A stretch of DNA of 64,000 nucleotides, taken from an uncultured Polaribacter sp. (GTDB taxonomy: Bacteria > Bacteroidota > Bacteroidia > Flavobacteriales > Flavobacteriaceae). Under the pieces are notes generated by a model. It made no database searches, was not told the DNA's origin, and worked only from the letters and a program-made list of their open reading frames with translations. Shown here piece by piece: positions 16,480 through 26,156 of this stretch. The stretch lies in contig NZ_CANNFF010000005.1 in the NCBI RefSeq assembly GCF_947503855.1, positions 62,001 to 126,000 on the forward strand. Direction: 5' to 3'. The translations under genes and the position numbers were made by a program. Position 1 is the first letter of the stretch. The number at the start of each line of letters is the position of its first letter.

Positions 16480-19400
16480 ATGAAAATTCGTTTTTTAAAA
16501 AAACTATTTATTTTCTTGTCTATTACATTTGTAGTAAATTATAGTTTTTCGCAACAAACAGTTGCCAATACTACAGATTTAAAAGTGTTTAACAATGCGC
16601 TAAATCTGTACAATAGTAAAGCTTATGCTGTTGCTCAAAAAACATTTGCACAGGTTAGCAAATTTGCGTCTATGGGCTCTAATTTAAAAGCAGATGCTAG
16701 TTATTATGAAGCTATGTGTGCTGTAAAATTAAATCAGCCAGAGGCAGATAAAAAAGTTTTAAGTTTTGTTAAAGAAAACCCAAGTAGCAATAAAAAAAAC
16801 GTTGCTTTTTTTAATCTTGCCAATTATTATTTTTCTAATAAAAACACTACTTACGCTTTAAAATGGTTCCAAAAAGTAAATATTAATGCACTTTCAAACG
16901 AAAATCAAAAGGAATTAAATTTTAAAATGGGATATAGTTTTGTAGTTACCGAAAACTTAAACCTAGCAAAAGAACGTCTCTTGCCTTTAATTAACGATGC
17001 AAAATATGGCAATGATTCAAGATACTACTATGGTTTTATTTCTTACAAATTAGGAGATTATGACAAAGCAGAATCTACTTTAAAAGAAATTGCAGACAAT
17101 GATTTATATAAAGCAGAAATCTCTTATTACTTATTAGATATTAGTTTTAAAGCTGGTAAATTTAATCGTTGTATAAAAGTTGGTTTAGAACTCTTACCAA
17201 GCATAGATAAAAAGCTAAAATCTGATGTTTCTAAAATTATTGGAGAAAGTTACTTTAATTTAAAAAAGTATGCACAATCTATACCTTACCTAAAGGTTTA
17301 TAAAGGTAAAAAAGGTAAATGGAACAATACAGATTATTATCAATTAGGATACGCTTATTACAAACAAAACAATTTTAAAAATGCTATTAACAATTTTAAT
17401 AAAATTATTGATGAGAAAAATGCAACTTCGCAAAATGCATACTATCATTTAGGCGAATGTTATATGAATTTAGAAAAAAAACCTGAAGCTTTAAATGCAT
17501 TTAAGTCTGCTTCTGAATTGAACTTTAATAAAAATATACAAGAAGATGCAGCTTTAAATTATGCCAAATTAAGTTACGAAAGTGGCAACCCTTTTAAAAC
17601 GGTTTCTGAGGTTTTACAAGACTATTTAAAAAAATATCCGAATTCTAAAGCCTATCAAGAAATTAATGAGTTGGTAATTTCTTCTTTTTTTAATCAGCAA
17701 GATTACAAAGGTGCTTTGGCATTTTTATCAGAAAAAAAATCGAAAGCAAACACTAAGTTAACTTTTGAAGTTTCATTATACAGAGGTATCCAGTTATTTA
17801 ACGAAAACAACTATAAAGAGGCGCTCCCTTTTTTTACAACTGCAAAACAATCTACAATTGACAAAGTGCAACTAAGGGCAAAATATTGGGAAGCAGAAAC
17901 AATTTATAGGTTGAATAATTTTAAGGATGCTTTACAGAAATTTATCACTCTAAACACTACTTTACAGTCCAATAGAAAAGATGATTTTAAACTAATAGAT
18001 TACAATATAGGCTATAGTTTTTTTAGGTTGAAAAATTATGAAAAAGCAGCACTATGGTTCTCTAAATTTTTAAAACTTAATTCCATTGCAGACCCTTATA
18101 AATTTGACGCACTTATACGATTAGGAGATAGTTATTTTGCAACTACAAATTATAGAAAAGCTATAGATACTTACAAAAAAGTAACCGAAAATTTTGGTTT
18201 AGGTGCAGATTATGCCGAGTATCAAACTGGAATGAGTTATGGTTTTATAGATGCTAATAAAGCAAAAATTAGAGCTTTAAAAAATGTAATAAACAACTAT
18301 GAAACTTCTACTTTAAAAGACGATGCGTTGTATCAACTTGGAAACACCTATGTAAAATTAAAAGATTCTAAAAATGCTAATATTACTTATAATAGGTTGA
18401 TAGAAAAACACCCAAAAAGCATATTTGTTTCTAGAACGCTTTTAAGACAGGGTTTGCTTTATTTTAACGAAAATAAAAACATACAATCCTTAAAAAAATA
18501 TAAAGATGTTGCTGCAAGATTCCCTAATACTCCAGATGCTTTAGAGGCTGTTGCCAATGCTAGAAACGTATATATTGATGAAGGAAATTTAGAAGATTAT
18601 GTAAATTGGACTTCTTCTTTAAAATTTGTAAATATTAGTAACTCAGAACTAGACAATACTACATTTGCAGTTGCAGAAAAAAAATATTTAGAGTCTAAAA
18701 AAAGAGAGGAAATTATAGAAAGTTTACAAACTTATATTAGAAAATTCCCAAAAGGAAAACATATTTTAAAAGTAAATTACTATTTAGCAAATATATTTTT
18801 TAAAGAAAAAGAATTTAAAAATGCGATACCTTCTTACGAGTTTATTATAAATAATAATACTTCTGAATTTACAGAAGACTCTTTAAACAAATTAGCACAA
18901 ATATATTTAGAGCTAGCAGAATACAAGAATGCGTTACCTCTTTTAGACAGGTTAGAGCAAGAAGCCTATATTACAGAAAACATCTTGTTTGCGCAAAGTA
19001 ATTTAATGAAAGGTTATTACGAAACTGAAGCTTATGATTTTGCCATAAAATATGCTAAAAAACTTTTACAAAAAGACAAATTAGACATTACTCTAAAAAA
19101 CGATGCTAAAACTATTATTGCAAGATCTGCCCTAAAGAAAGAAGATTTTAGCACTGCAGAAGAATATTATACAGCCGTAGAAGAAACTGCCAATGGCCAA
19201 TTAAAAGTAGAGGCCTTGTACTACAATGCATATTTTAAAAATCAGCGAAAAGAGTATGAAGCATCAAACAAAATCGTACAAAAACTAATTTCAAAATATA
19301 CTACATACAAATATTGGGGTGTAAAAAGCTACGTAATTATGGGTAAAAATTACTATGGTTTAAAGGATGTATATCAAGCCACTTTTGTATTAGAAAATGT

Positions 19401-19518
19401 AATTAAAAACTTTAAAGAATTTAAAGATATTATTGAAGAAGCACAACAAGAATTAAATAGAATTAAAGAAAACGAAGCCAAAACTAACAATTCAGTTAAC
19501 CCAGAAAAAAAGAACTAA
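16480..19518 (+). CDS. Large TPR-repeat exported protein
   Basis: A 1012-aa protein with a signal peptide (MKIRFLKKLFIFLSITFVVN, cleavage after YSFSQ). The rest is made of tetratricopeptide-type helices, with repeated patterns such as DYYQLGYAYYKQNNFKNAIN, NAYYHLGECYMNLEKKPEAL and LIRLGDSYFATTNYRKAIDT. An upstream ATG at 16369 would add 37 residues but hides the signal peptide and lies before the promoter, so I prefer 16480. TPR proteins of this size act as periplasmic scaffolds. The stop overlaps the start of the next gene by one base (TAATG), so it is coupled to a TonB-receptor-like barrel. The pair probably forms one envelope complex; the function is unknown. Confidence 0.8.
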   Translation: MKIRFLKKLFIFLSITFVVNYSFSQQTVANTTDLKVFNNALNLYNSKAYAVAQKTFAQVSKFASMGSNLKADASYYEAMCAVKLNQPEADKKVLSFVKENPSSNKKNVAFFNLANYYFSNKNTTYALKWFQKVNINALSNENQKELNFKMGYSFVVTENLNLAKERLLPLINDAKYGNDSRYYYGFISYKLGDYDKAESTLKEIADNDLYKAEISYYLLDISFKAGKFNRCIKVGLELLPSIDKKLKSDVSKIIGESYFNLKKYAQSIPYLKVYKGKKGKWNNTDYYQLGYAYYKQNNFKNAINNFNKIIDEKNATSQNAYYHLGECYMNLEKKPEALNAFKSASELNFNKNIQEDAALNYAKLSYESGNPFKTVSEVLQDYLKKYPNSKAYQEINELVISSFFNQQDYKGALAFLSEKKSKANTKLTFEVSLYRGIQLFNENNYKEALPFFTTAKQSTIDKVQLRAKYWEAETIYRLNNFKDALQKFITLNTTLQSNRKDDFKLIDYNIGYSFFRLKNYEKAALWFSKFLKLNSIADPYKFDALIRLGDSYFATTNYRKAIDTYKKVTENFGLGADYAEYQTGMSYGFIDANKAKIRALKNVINNYETSTLKDDALYQLGNTYVKLKDSKNANITYNRLIEKHPKSIFVSRTLLRQGLLYFNENKNIQSLKKYKDVAARFPNTPDALEAVANARNVYIDEGNLEDYVNWTSSLKFVNISNSELDNTTFAVAEKKYLESKKREEIIESLQTYIRKFPKGKHILKVNYYLANIFFKEKEFKNAIPSYEFIINNNTSEFTEDSLNKLAQIYLELAEYKNALPLLDRLEQEAYITENILFAQSNLMKGYYETEAYDFAIKYAKKLLQKDKLDITLKNDAKTIIARSALKKEDFSTAEEYYTAVEETANGQLKVEALYYNAYFKNQRKEYEASNKIVQKLISKYTTYKYWGVKSYVIMGKNYYGLKDVYQATFVLENVIKNFKEFKDIIEEAQQELNRIKENEAKTNNSVNPEKKN

Positions 19519-21284
19519 TGAAAAAAGGCTTTCTAACATACATGCTATTATTTGTTTTTTTGTCTGCATTTGCACAAGGGCAAAAAAAAGATACTATTGT
19601 AAATACAGAGGTTGTTAATGTAGTTACAAAATACAACCCAGAAATAGCAGATGCAAAAAAAATAAAAAGCAATCCTACCATAAAATTGTTAAAGAAAAAT
19701 AATAAGAAAAAATTGAAATACACTATTTTTTCAGCACCTGTAGCATCTACATTTACACCTAAAACAGGAGTTTTAAAAAGTATAAATTTTGATGTAAAAG
19801 AAAGGATTTACAACAATTATTTTGCTGGTGGTTATGGTAATTATAAAAGCCCTTATGCTGAATTATTTATATATCATCGCACACGTTTTGACAACGAATT
19901 TGGTTTGCATGCAACATATGTAGCATCAGCAGAAAATGTTAGAAACTCTCTTTTAAATAGTGATTTTTCTAACTTTAATGCTACCTCATTTTTTAAACAA
20001 GAAGCAAGCTCTTTTGATTGGAAAGTAACTTTAAACACAGAACTTAACAAGTATAATTGGTATGGTTTACCCTCTAACAAAATGTTCAACCAACTTGTTA
20101 TAAACTCAATAGATGAAGTCCAGAACTACAACTATTTAAAGCTAGCAGGTAAATTTAAATTTCATGATTCGCACATAAAATATGGTAATATTGCTGTTTC
20201 GTATTTTACAGATAACTATAATAGTGCAGAAGTTTTAGTTGATTTTGATTCGCAATTGTATTATCCTTTAGATTTTTTGAGTAAAAACCTGAATGAAATT
20301 GCTATTAAAGCAGGGATAGAATTTTTAAAAGGAAATTTTAAAAATAATTATAATGATACTACTCGTAAAATTAATTATAATCAAATAACCTTTAGAGTAA
20401 ATCCCACGTATAAATTAGAGTATTTAGGACTAAATTTAAATGCAGGTTTAAAAACATATGTATCACTAGACCCAGAAAACAGTAGCAATAATATTTTTAT
20501 ATTTCCCAATATATTTATACAAACTCCAATCCTAAAAAAATATATAAATACTTATGCTGGTTTTACAGGAAATTTACACACCAACACCTATAAAAGTTTT
20601 ACTGAAGAAAATCCATACGTATCACCAACATTATTTATAACACAAACTGCAGAAACCTCTAATTTTTACGCAGGTTTAAAAGGAAACATTACAAGAGACA
20701 TTACTTACAACCTAAAAGTGAGTTTTATCAAAGAAGAAGACAAACCTTTGTTTTTAAGAAATAGTTCTAAATCAGATGGCACAACATCTATTATTCATGG
20801 AAAAAACTTAAAAGGTTATGAGTATGGTAACTCTTTTAGAGTTTTTTATGATGATGTAAAAACTACTACAATATTTTCTGAAATAGAATATTTATTTAAT
20901 AAAAACCTTACTTTTTCAACACAAGTAGAATTTAATAATTACACAACTACAACCGCTGTAGAGAACTGGAATTTACCAAGCTTACAAAGTACTTTTTTAG
21001 CCAAATACAAAACCAATTACTGGTATGCGACAGCTAATATTTTTTATGTAAGCGAGCGTAAAGATGTTTTATACAATGCCATAAACTCAACTAGTTTAGA
21101 AGGCATAGAAACAATAAATTCTTTTGTTGATATAAACTTAAATGGAGGCTATCATTTTAATGATAAGTTCTCAGTATTTTTAAATATAAACAATGTTTTA
21201 AACACAAAATACCAACGTTTTGCAAATTTTGACACGCAAGGTTTTCAAATATTGGGAGGTATTACTTACAAGTTTGATTTTTAA
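19518..21284 (+). CDS. TonB-receptor-like outer-membrane barrel without plug
   Basis: A 588-aa protein with a signal peptide (ending AFAQG). The mature part starts with a short basic N-terminal region (VVNVVTKYNPEIADAKKIKSNP) and continues into alternating beta-strands, with a TonB-receptor-like C-terminal segment (NINNVLNTKYQRFANFDTQG, ITYKFDF ending in Phe). It is shorter than classical TonB-dependent receptors, and I see no complete plug domain or TonB box. It is coupled to the TPR gene by a one-base overlap. A role with the TPR protein in outer-membrane assembly or transport is an inference. Confidence 0.72.
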   Translation: MKKGFLTYMLLFVFLSAFAQGQKKDTIVNTEVVNVVTKYNPEIADAKKIKSNPTIKLLKKNNKKKLKYTIFSAPVASTFTPKTGVLKSINFDVKERIYNNYFAGGYGNYKSPYAELFIYHRTRFDNEFGLHATYVASAENVRNSLLNSDFSNFNATSFFKQEASSFDWKVTLNTELNKYNWYGLPSNKMFNQLVINSIDEVQNYNYLKLAGKFKFHDSHIKYGNIAVSYFTDNYNSAEVLVDFDSQLYYPLDFLSKNLNEIAIKAGIEFLKGNFKNNYNDTTRKINYNQITFRVNPTYKLEYLGLNLNAGLKTYVSLDPENSSNNIFIFPNIFIQTPILKKYINTYAGFTGNLHTNTYKSFTEENPYVSPTLFITQTAETSNFYAGLKGNITRDITYNLKVSFIKEEDKPLFLRNSSKSDGTTSIIHGKNLKGYEYGNSFRVFYDDVKTTTIFSEIEYLFNKNLTFSTQVEFNNYTTTTAVENWNLPSLQSTFLAKYKTNYWYATANIFYVSERKDVLYNAINSTSLEGIETINSFVDINLNGGYHFNDKFSVFLNINNVLNTKYQRFANFDTQGFQILGGITYKFDF

Positions 21285-21401
21285 TTGGTAAAAATTCATT
21301 AAAAAAAGATTTATTTTTAGTGTAATAGAAAAACTTGCATAATTTTTTAAAAAATATATAATTTCAATTTTGTAATTTTATAGAAAACAAAAAACAACTT
21401 C

Positions 21402-22832
21402 ATGAAAAAGGTTTTACTTCTAATGGCTGTTTCACTTGCTATTATTTCTTGTACTAAAAAAACTAAAAAAATAGCAGAAACAGGTCTTTCTACAGAAGAA
21501 AAAAAAGATTCTACCACTATTAAAACATTATTTAATAGCGCTTTAACAGATGGTAAATCTTACGAATGGTTAAGAGATTTAACTCAAAATATTGGTGGTA
21601 GATTATCTGGTTCTCTAGAAGCAGCAGAAGCTGTAGAATGGGGTGCAAAACTGATGAAAAACGTAGGTTTAGATTCAGTTTGGCTACAACCAGTTATGGT
21701 ACCACATTGGGTTAGAGGAGAAAAAGAAATTGCTACATATACTACAAATAAAACACAAAAAAATGTACCCATTTGCGCTTTAGGTTTTTCTGTTGCTACT
21801 CCAAAAACAGGTGTTTTAGCGGAAGTGATAGAAGTTAGCTCTTTAGAAGAAGCCACAAAGTTAGGAGATAAAATGAAAGGTAAAATTGTGTTTTTTAACA
21901 GACCTTTCGACAATACTTTAATCAACACTTTTAAAGCTTATGGGGGTTGTGTAGACCAAAGAGTTCAAGGTGCTGCAATTTGCGGTAAATTTGGGGCAAA
22001 AGGCGTTATTGTGCGTTCTATGACAAATTCCATAGACGATTTCCCCCATACAGGAACCATGTCTTATGGAAATTTACCAAAAAGCCAATACATACCAGCA
22101 GCAGCTATTAGTAGTAGAGCTGCAACAATTTTGAGTGATGATTTGAAAGAAAATCCAAACTTAAAATTCTATTTTAAACAAAGCTGTAAAACACTACCTG
22201 ATGCACCTTCTTTTAATGTAGTTGGAGAAATTAAAGGATCAGAAACACCCGAAAATATTTTTGTTGTGGGTGGTCATTTAGATTCTTGGGATTTAGGTGA
22301 AGGAGCACATGATGATGGTACAGGAATCGTACAATCTTTAGAAGTTGCCTATTTGTTTCAAAAAAACAACATCAAACCAAAAAACACTTTACGAGTGGTC
22401 TTTTTTATGAACGAAGAAAATGGAACCAGAGGTGCTAAAAAATACGCAGAAGTGTCAAAACAAAATAAAGAAACACATATTGGAGGCTTAGAATCGGATG
22501 CTGGTGGTCACACACCAAGAGGTTTCTCTATTGATGCAAATACCATAAACACAAAACTATTACAAAGCTGGAAAAAACTATTGTCTCCTTATGGTTTACA
22601 CGATTTAGATAAAGGTGGTTCAGGTGCAGATATTTCTCCTTTAAAAGACGAAAACGTAACTTTAGTTGGTTACAGACCAGATTCTCAGCGTTATTTCGAT
22701 TACCATCATACAAGTAGAGATACTTTTGATAAGGTAAACAAACGAGAATTAGAATTAGGTAGTGCATCTATGGCTAGTATTATTTATTTAATGGATAAAT
22801 ATTTATACAATAACACTCTTGTTAAACCATAA
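21402..22832 (+). CDS. M28 peptidase with PA domain, lipoprotein (carboxypeptidase Q-like)
   Basis: A 476-aa protein with a type II signal peptide (MKKVLLLMAVSLAIISC, lipidated Cys17). After the N-terminal region, residues ~120-260 form an inserted PA domain (MKGKIVFFNRPFD, GAKGVIVRSM). The metallopeptidase domain shows VVGGHLDSWDLGEGAHDDGTG (zinc His and bridging Asp), FMNEENGTRGA (catalytic Glu), ESDAGGHTPRGF and DYHHTSRDTFD (last zinc His). This arrangement is that of plasma glutamate carboxypeptidase/carboxypeptidase Q. It should hydrolyse small peptides in the periplasm or at the surface. DoxX follows 4 bp downstream and an amidohydrolase 10 bp after that, so all three are likely one operon. 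Confidence 0.85.
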   Translation: MKKVLLLMAVSLAIISCTKKTKKIAETGLSTEEKKDSTTIKTLFNSALTDGKSYEWLRDLTQNIGGRLSGSLEAAEAVEWGAKLMKNVGLDSVWLQPVMVPHWVRGEKEIATYTTNKTQKNVPICALGFSVATPKTGVLAEVIEVSSLEEATKLGDKMKGKIVFFNRPFDNTLINTFKAYGGCVDQRVQGAAICGKFGAKGVIVRSMTNSIDDFPHTGTMSYGNLPKSQYIPAAAISSRAATILSDDLKENPNLKFYFKQSCKTLPDAPSFNVVGEIKGSETPENIFVVGGHLDSWDLGEGAHDDGTGIVQSLEVAYLFQKNNIKPKNTLRVVFFMNEENGTRGAKKYAEVSKQNKETHIGGLESDAGGHTPRGFSIDANTINTKLLQSWKKLLSPYGLHDLDKGGSGADISPLKDENVTLVGYRPDSQRYFDYHHTSRDTFDKVNKRELELGSASMASIIYLMDKYLYNNTLVKP

Positions 22833-22836
22833 TTTT

Positions 22837-23199
22837 ATGGATACATTTTCACTTTTTTTAAAAATAATTTTAGGAATTTTATTCTGTTTTGCAGGTATTA
22901 TGCATATTATAAAACCAAAAAATTTTAAAAACTTTATTCCAGATTTTTTACCAAAACTTACAATAAACTATCTTTTTGGTGTCATAGAATTTTTATTAGG
23001 AATTGGTTTATTTCTTTCAAATTACACAAAACATGCAGCCGTAGGAATTTTTATATTAATGATTATTTTCTTACCAATCCATATTTGGGATGCAACAAAA
23101 ATTAGACCAGCAATTGGCTCTAAAAAAATAGCTTACATTAGAATACCTTTACAGTTTTTATTAATGTATTGGGCGTATTATATTTATCTAAATGCTTAA
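22837..23199 (+). CDS. DoxX-family membrane protein
   Basis: A 120-aa protein with four membrane segments. LKIILGILFCFAGIMHIIKP at the N-terminus and FGVIEFLLGIGLFL are the DoxX/MauE-like pattern, with a closing PLQFLLMYWAYYIY. The real start is the ATG at 22837, 4 bp after the peptidase stop; a TTG at 22819 overlaps the peptidase and is unlikely. DoxX proteins are inner-membrane partners of oxidoreductases, but the role here is open. Confidence 0.75.
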   Translation: MDTFSLFLKIILGILFCFAGIMHIIKPKNFKNFIPDFLPKLTINYLFGVIEFLLGIGLFLSNYTKHAAVGIFILMIIFLPIHIWDATKIRPAIGSKKIAYIRIPLQFLLMYWAYYIYLNA

Positions 23200-23209
23200 A
23201 AGCAATACA

Positions 23210-24823
23210 ATGAAAAAATTTATACAATTTGCTATTATTACATTCATAATCTATTCTTGTACAAAAGAAAAAGTAGATTTAATTGTAGTAAACGCAAATA
23301 TTTATACTGTAAATAACAATTTTGATAAAGCAGAAGCTTTTGCTATTAAAGATGGCGTTTTTGTTGCAGTTGGCAACAATCAACAAATAGAAGGCAAATA
23401 TGAAGCAACAGAATTTATAGATGCAAAAAACCAAACAATTGTACCTGGTTTAATTGATGCTCATTGCCATTTTTACAGAATGGGTTTACAACAACAAAAA
23501 GTATCTTTAGAAGGTACAAAAAGTTATGATGAAGTTTTACAAAAATTAGTCGACTTTCAAAAAGAAAAAAATACAACTTTTATTACAGGACGTGGATGGG
23601 ATCAGAACGACTGGAAAATTAAAAAGTTTCCAACCAAAGAAAAACTAGATGCTCTTTTCCCTGAAATTCCTGTTGCTATTACAAGAGTTGACGGGCATGC
23701 GTTATTAGTAAACCAAGCTGCATTAGATTTCTCTAAAATAACAGCCCCTTTTAAGGTAAAAGGTGGAGAATGTATTACCAAAGATGGGAAACTTACAGGG
23801 GTCTTAATAGACAATGCTATGGATTATATAAAATTCCCAAAAACCTCTAAAAAACAAGCCATACAAGGTTTACTAGATGCTCAAAAAATAGCTTTTTCTT
23901 ATGGTTTAACCACTGTAGACGATGCTGGTTTAGACAGAAACACTATAGAATTAATAGACAGTTTACAAAAAATAGGCTCCTTAAAAATGCGTGTTTATGC
24001 AATGGTTTCTGGTGATAAACAATCGCAAATTGATTACTACATCAATAAGGGAATTATTAAAACTGATAGATTAAATGTTAGGTCTTTTAAAGTGTATGGT
24101 GATGGTGCTCTAGGTTCAAGAGGAGCTGCAATGCGCAAACCCTATTCAGATAGAGAAAATCATTTTGGTGCATTTATATATGCCCCTAAAAGATATCAAG
24201 AAATTGCAACGCAAATTGCTGCCTCTGATTATCAAATGAACACCCATGCTATTGGAGATTCTGCAAATACTTGGATGTTAAAAACATATAAAGAAGTATT
24301 AAGAAACGATAAAAACAGACGCTGGAGAATTGAACATGCACAAATAATATCAGAAGAAGATTTTGATAAATTCGATAATATTTTACCATCTGTACAACCT
24401 ACACATGCCAGTTCAGATATGTATTGGGCAGAAAACAGAATTGGTAAAAAGAGAATGAAAGGTGCGTATGCCTTTAAAGATTTATTAAATAAATATGGTA
24501 AAATTGCATTAGGAACTGATTTCCCTGTAGAACAAGTAAATCCATTTTTAACATTTTATGCAGCAACAATAAGAAAAGATTTAGACAACTATCCTGAAAA
24601 TGGTTTTCAAATGGAAAACGCTTTAAGTAGAGAAGAAACTCTAAAAGGGATGACTATTTGGGCGGCATATTCTAATTTTGAAGAAGATGAAAAAGGAAGT
24701 ATCGAAGTTGGTAAATTTGCTGATTTTGTCATACTAAATCAAGATATTATGACTGTTGAAGGTAATAATATTCCTAAAACTGAAGCTGAAAGTACTTATT
24801 TAAACGGAAAAAAAGTATATTAA
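23210..24823 (+). CDS. YtcJ-like amidohydrolase, lipoprotein
   Basis: A 537-aa amidohydrolase-3 family enzyme. The start at 23210 gives a lipoprotein signal (MKKFIQFAIITFIIYSC); the ATG six codons upstream overlaps doxX and does not improve the signal. Metal-site motifs are LIDAHCHFYRMG, the HAIGDSANTWML His, IEHAQII and GTDFPVEQVNP. The C-terminal GSIEVGKFADFVILNQD is the usual family closing motif. The substrate is an amide or formamide not identifiable by eye. It is likely cotranscribed with the peptidase and DoxX, and is predicted to be in the envelope. Confidence 0.82.
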   Translation: MKKFIQFAIITFIIYSCTKEKVDLIVVNANIYTVNNNFDKAEAFAIKDGVFVAVGNNQQIEGKYEATEFIDAKNQTIVPGLIDAHCHFYRMGLQQQKVSLEGTKSYDEVLQKLVDFQKEKNTTFITGRGWDQNDWKIKKFPTKEKLDALFPEIPVAITRVDGHALLVNQAALDFSKITAPFKVKGGECITKDGKLTGVLIDNAMDYIKFPKTSKKQAIQGLLDAQKIAFSYGLTTVDDAGLDRNTIELIDSLQKIGSLKMRVYAMVSGDKQSQIDYYINKGIIKTDRLNVRSFKVYGDGALGSRGAAMRKPYSDRENHFGAFIYAPKRYQEIATQIAASDYQMNTHAIGDSANTWMLKTYKEVLRNDKNRRWRIEHAQIISEEDFDKFDNILPSVQPTHASSDMYWAENRIGKKRMKGAYAFKDLLNKYGKIALGTDFPVEQVNPFLTFYAATIRKDLDNYPENGFQMENALSREETLKGMTIWAAYSNFEEDEKGSIEVGKFADFVILNQDIMTVEGNNIPKTEAESTYLNGKKVY

Positions 24824-24862
24824 ATTTTTTCCTTTTATATTCACCAAATAAATTATAAAAAA

Positions 24863-25315
24863 ATGAAAAATATTTTATCTCTTATTCTATTTACTACTCT
24901 TTTTGGTTCTTGTTCTTCTAATGATGAACCAAATTTTGAGCCTCAAACAGAAGCTGATATTCTAAAATACATTGACGAAAATGGTTTAAATGCAGAAAAA
25001 AGTAATACTGGACTTTATTATGTGATAGAAAACGAAGGAAGTGGAGAAAAACCAACATCAACCTCTAATGTTACTGTTGCTTACAAAGGTTATTTTTTAA
25101 ATGGAACAATTTTTGATAAAAGTAATTCTAGTGGAGTTTCGTTTAACCTACAACAGGTAATAAAAGGTTGGACCGAAGGTATTACCTATTTTAAAGAAGG
25201 TGGAAATGGAATTTTAATAATTCCATCTAACTTAGGTTATGGTAATAATGGAAGAAGAAGTATACCTGGTGGCGCAGTTTTGGTTTTTGATATAAACTTA
25301 ATTAGTGTGAACTAA
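24863..25315 (+). CDS. FKBP-type peptidyl-prolyl isomerase, lipoprotein
   Basis: A 150-aa protein with a type II signal (ending LFGSC, Cys17). Residues ~70-150 are an FKBP domain: VTVAYKGYFLNGTIFDKS, FNLQQVIKGWTEGITYFKEG, ILIIPSNLGYGNNGRRSIPGGAVLVFDINL. The active-site aromatic residues and the GYG loop are conserved, so it should catalyse proline isomerisation during folding in the periplasm. The gene lies 39 bp after the amidohydrolase and may be the last gene of that operon; it is followed directly by a terminator. Confidence 0.88.
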   Translation: MKNILSLILFTTLFGSCSSNDEPNFEPQTEADILKYIDENGLNAEKSNTGLYYVIENEGSGEKPTSTSNVTVAYKGYFLNGTIFDKSNSSGVSFNLQQVIKGWTEGITYFKEGGNGILIIPSNLGYGNNGRRSIPGGAVLVFDINLISVN

Positions 25316-25320
25316 ATGAC

Positions 25321-25350
25321 AAAGCGAAACAAAAATGTTTCGCTTTTTTT
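25321..25350 (+). terminator. Terminator after the FKBP gene
   Basis: AAAGCGAAACA, loop AAAA, TGTTTCGCTTT: an 11-bp stem followed by a T-run. It separates the rightward operon from the convergent trp operon. Confidence 0.9.
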
Positions 25351-25378
25351 ATTCTTGCAATAAATAATTAAGTTCTTT

Positions 25379-26143
25379 TTAACTTATAATTGGCGCTATA
25401 AAATCCTTAATTTTAGAAACACCATTTGCCGCTAAATACCTAATAAATGCTGAGCCAATGATAGCTCCAGTTGCATAATTACAAGCAGTATCAAAAGTAG
25501 TTTTATCTGAAATACCAAAACCTACAATTAATTTACTTTGTAAATGCATGTTTTTTATTCTTTCAAAATAGGCTATTTGCTCTTTTGAAATTTCTCCTTT
25601 AGCACCCGTAATAGATGATGATGCAACTACATAAATAAACGCTTTTGTGTAAGCATCTATTTTTTTTATACGATCTTCTTCTGTATTCGGTGTAATTAAA
25701 AATACGTTTGTTAAACCATATTTATCAAATAATTGTTGATAATGATTCTCATATTCTACCATTGGTAGATCTGGAATAATTAAAGTTTCAATACCACATT
25801 CAACTACTTTCTGGCAAAATTTATCTTCACCATATTTTAGCATTTGATTTAAATACCCCATTAAAACTAAAGGAGTTCTATTAGTAGTCTTAATTGTCAT
25901 CAGTTGTTCAAAAACAACATCTAAATTAACACCATTTTGTAGTGCTTTCTGGCTACTATCTTGTATTGTTGGGCCATCTGCTAAAGGGTCTGAATATGGC
26001 AGACCAACTTCTATAAAATCAACTCCGCTTTTTTCTAATTCCGTAATTACTGTTGTAGTATCTTCTAATTTTGGAAAACCACAAGTAAAATAAATGGAAA
26101 GTAAGTTATTTTTCTCCTCCAATAATGTATTTAATGCTTTCAT
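25379..26143 (-). CDS. trpA: Tryptophan synthase alpha chain
   Basis: A 254-aa TIM-barrel enzyme that cleaves indole-3-glycerol phosphate to indole and glyceraldehyde 3-phosphate, passing indole to TrpB. DFIEVGLPYSDPLADGPTIQ carries the catalytic Glu and Asp region, LVLMGYLNQMLKYG and ETLIIPDLPMVEYE hold the second catalytic Asp, and IVGFGISDK and GAIIGSAFIRYL form the phosphate site. It is the last gene of the leftward trp operon, 13 bp after the DUF3050 gene. Confidence 0.95.
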   Translation of the reverse strand: MKALNTLLEEKNNLLSIYFTCGFPKLEDTTTVITELEKSGVDFIEVGLPYSDPLADGPTIQDSSQKALQNGVNLDVVFEQLMTIKTTNRTPLVLMGYLNQMLKYGEDKFCQKVVECGIETLIIPDLPMVEYENHYQQLFDKYGLTNVFLITPNTEEDRIKKIDAYTKAFIYVVASSSITGAKGEISKEQIAYFERIKNMHLQSKLIVGFGISDKTTFDTACNYATGAIIGSAFIRYLAANGVSKIKDFIAPIIS

Positions 26144-26156
26144 TTAAACCTTTTTT

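Noticed and set aside
21584..21928. 114-aa ORF on the minus strand opposite the M28 peptidase
   Set aside because: It is antisense to a clearly coding gene, has no promoter, and has the composition of a shadow frame; the same applies to the other long antisense frames (for example opposite mdh, gyrB and gatB-aspS).
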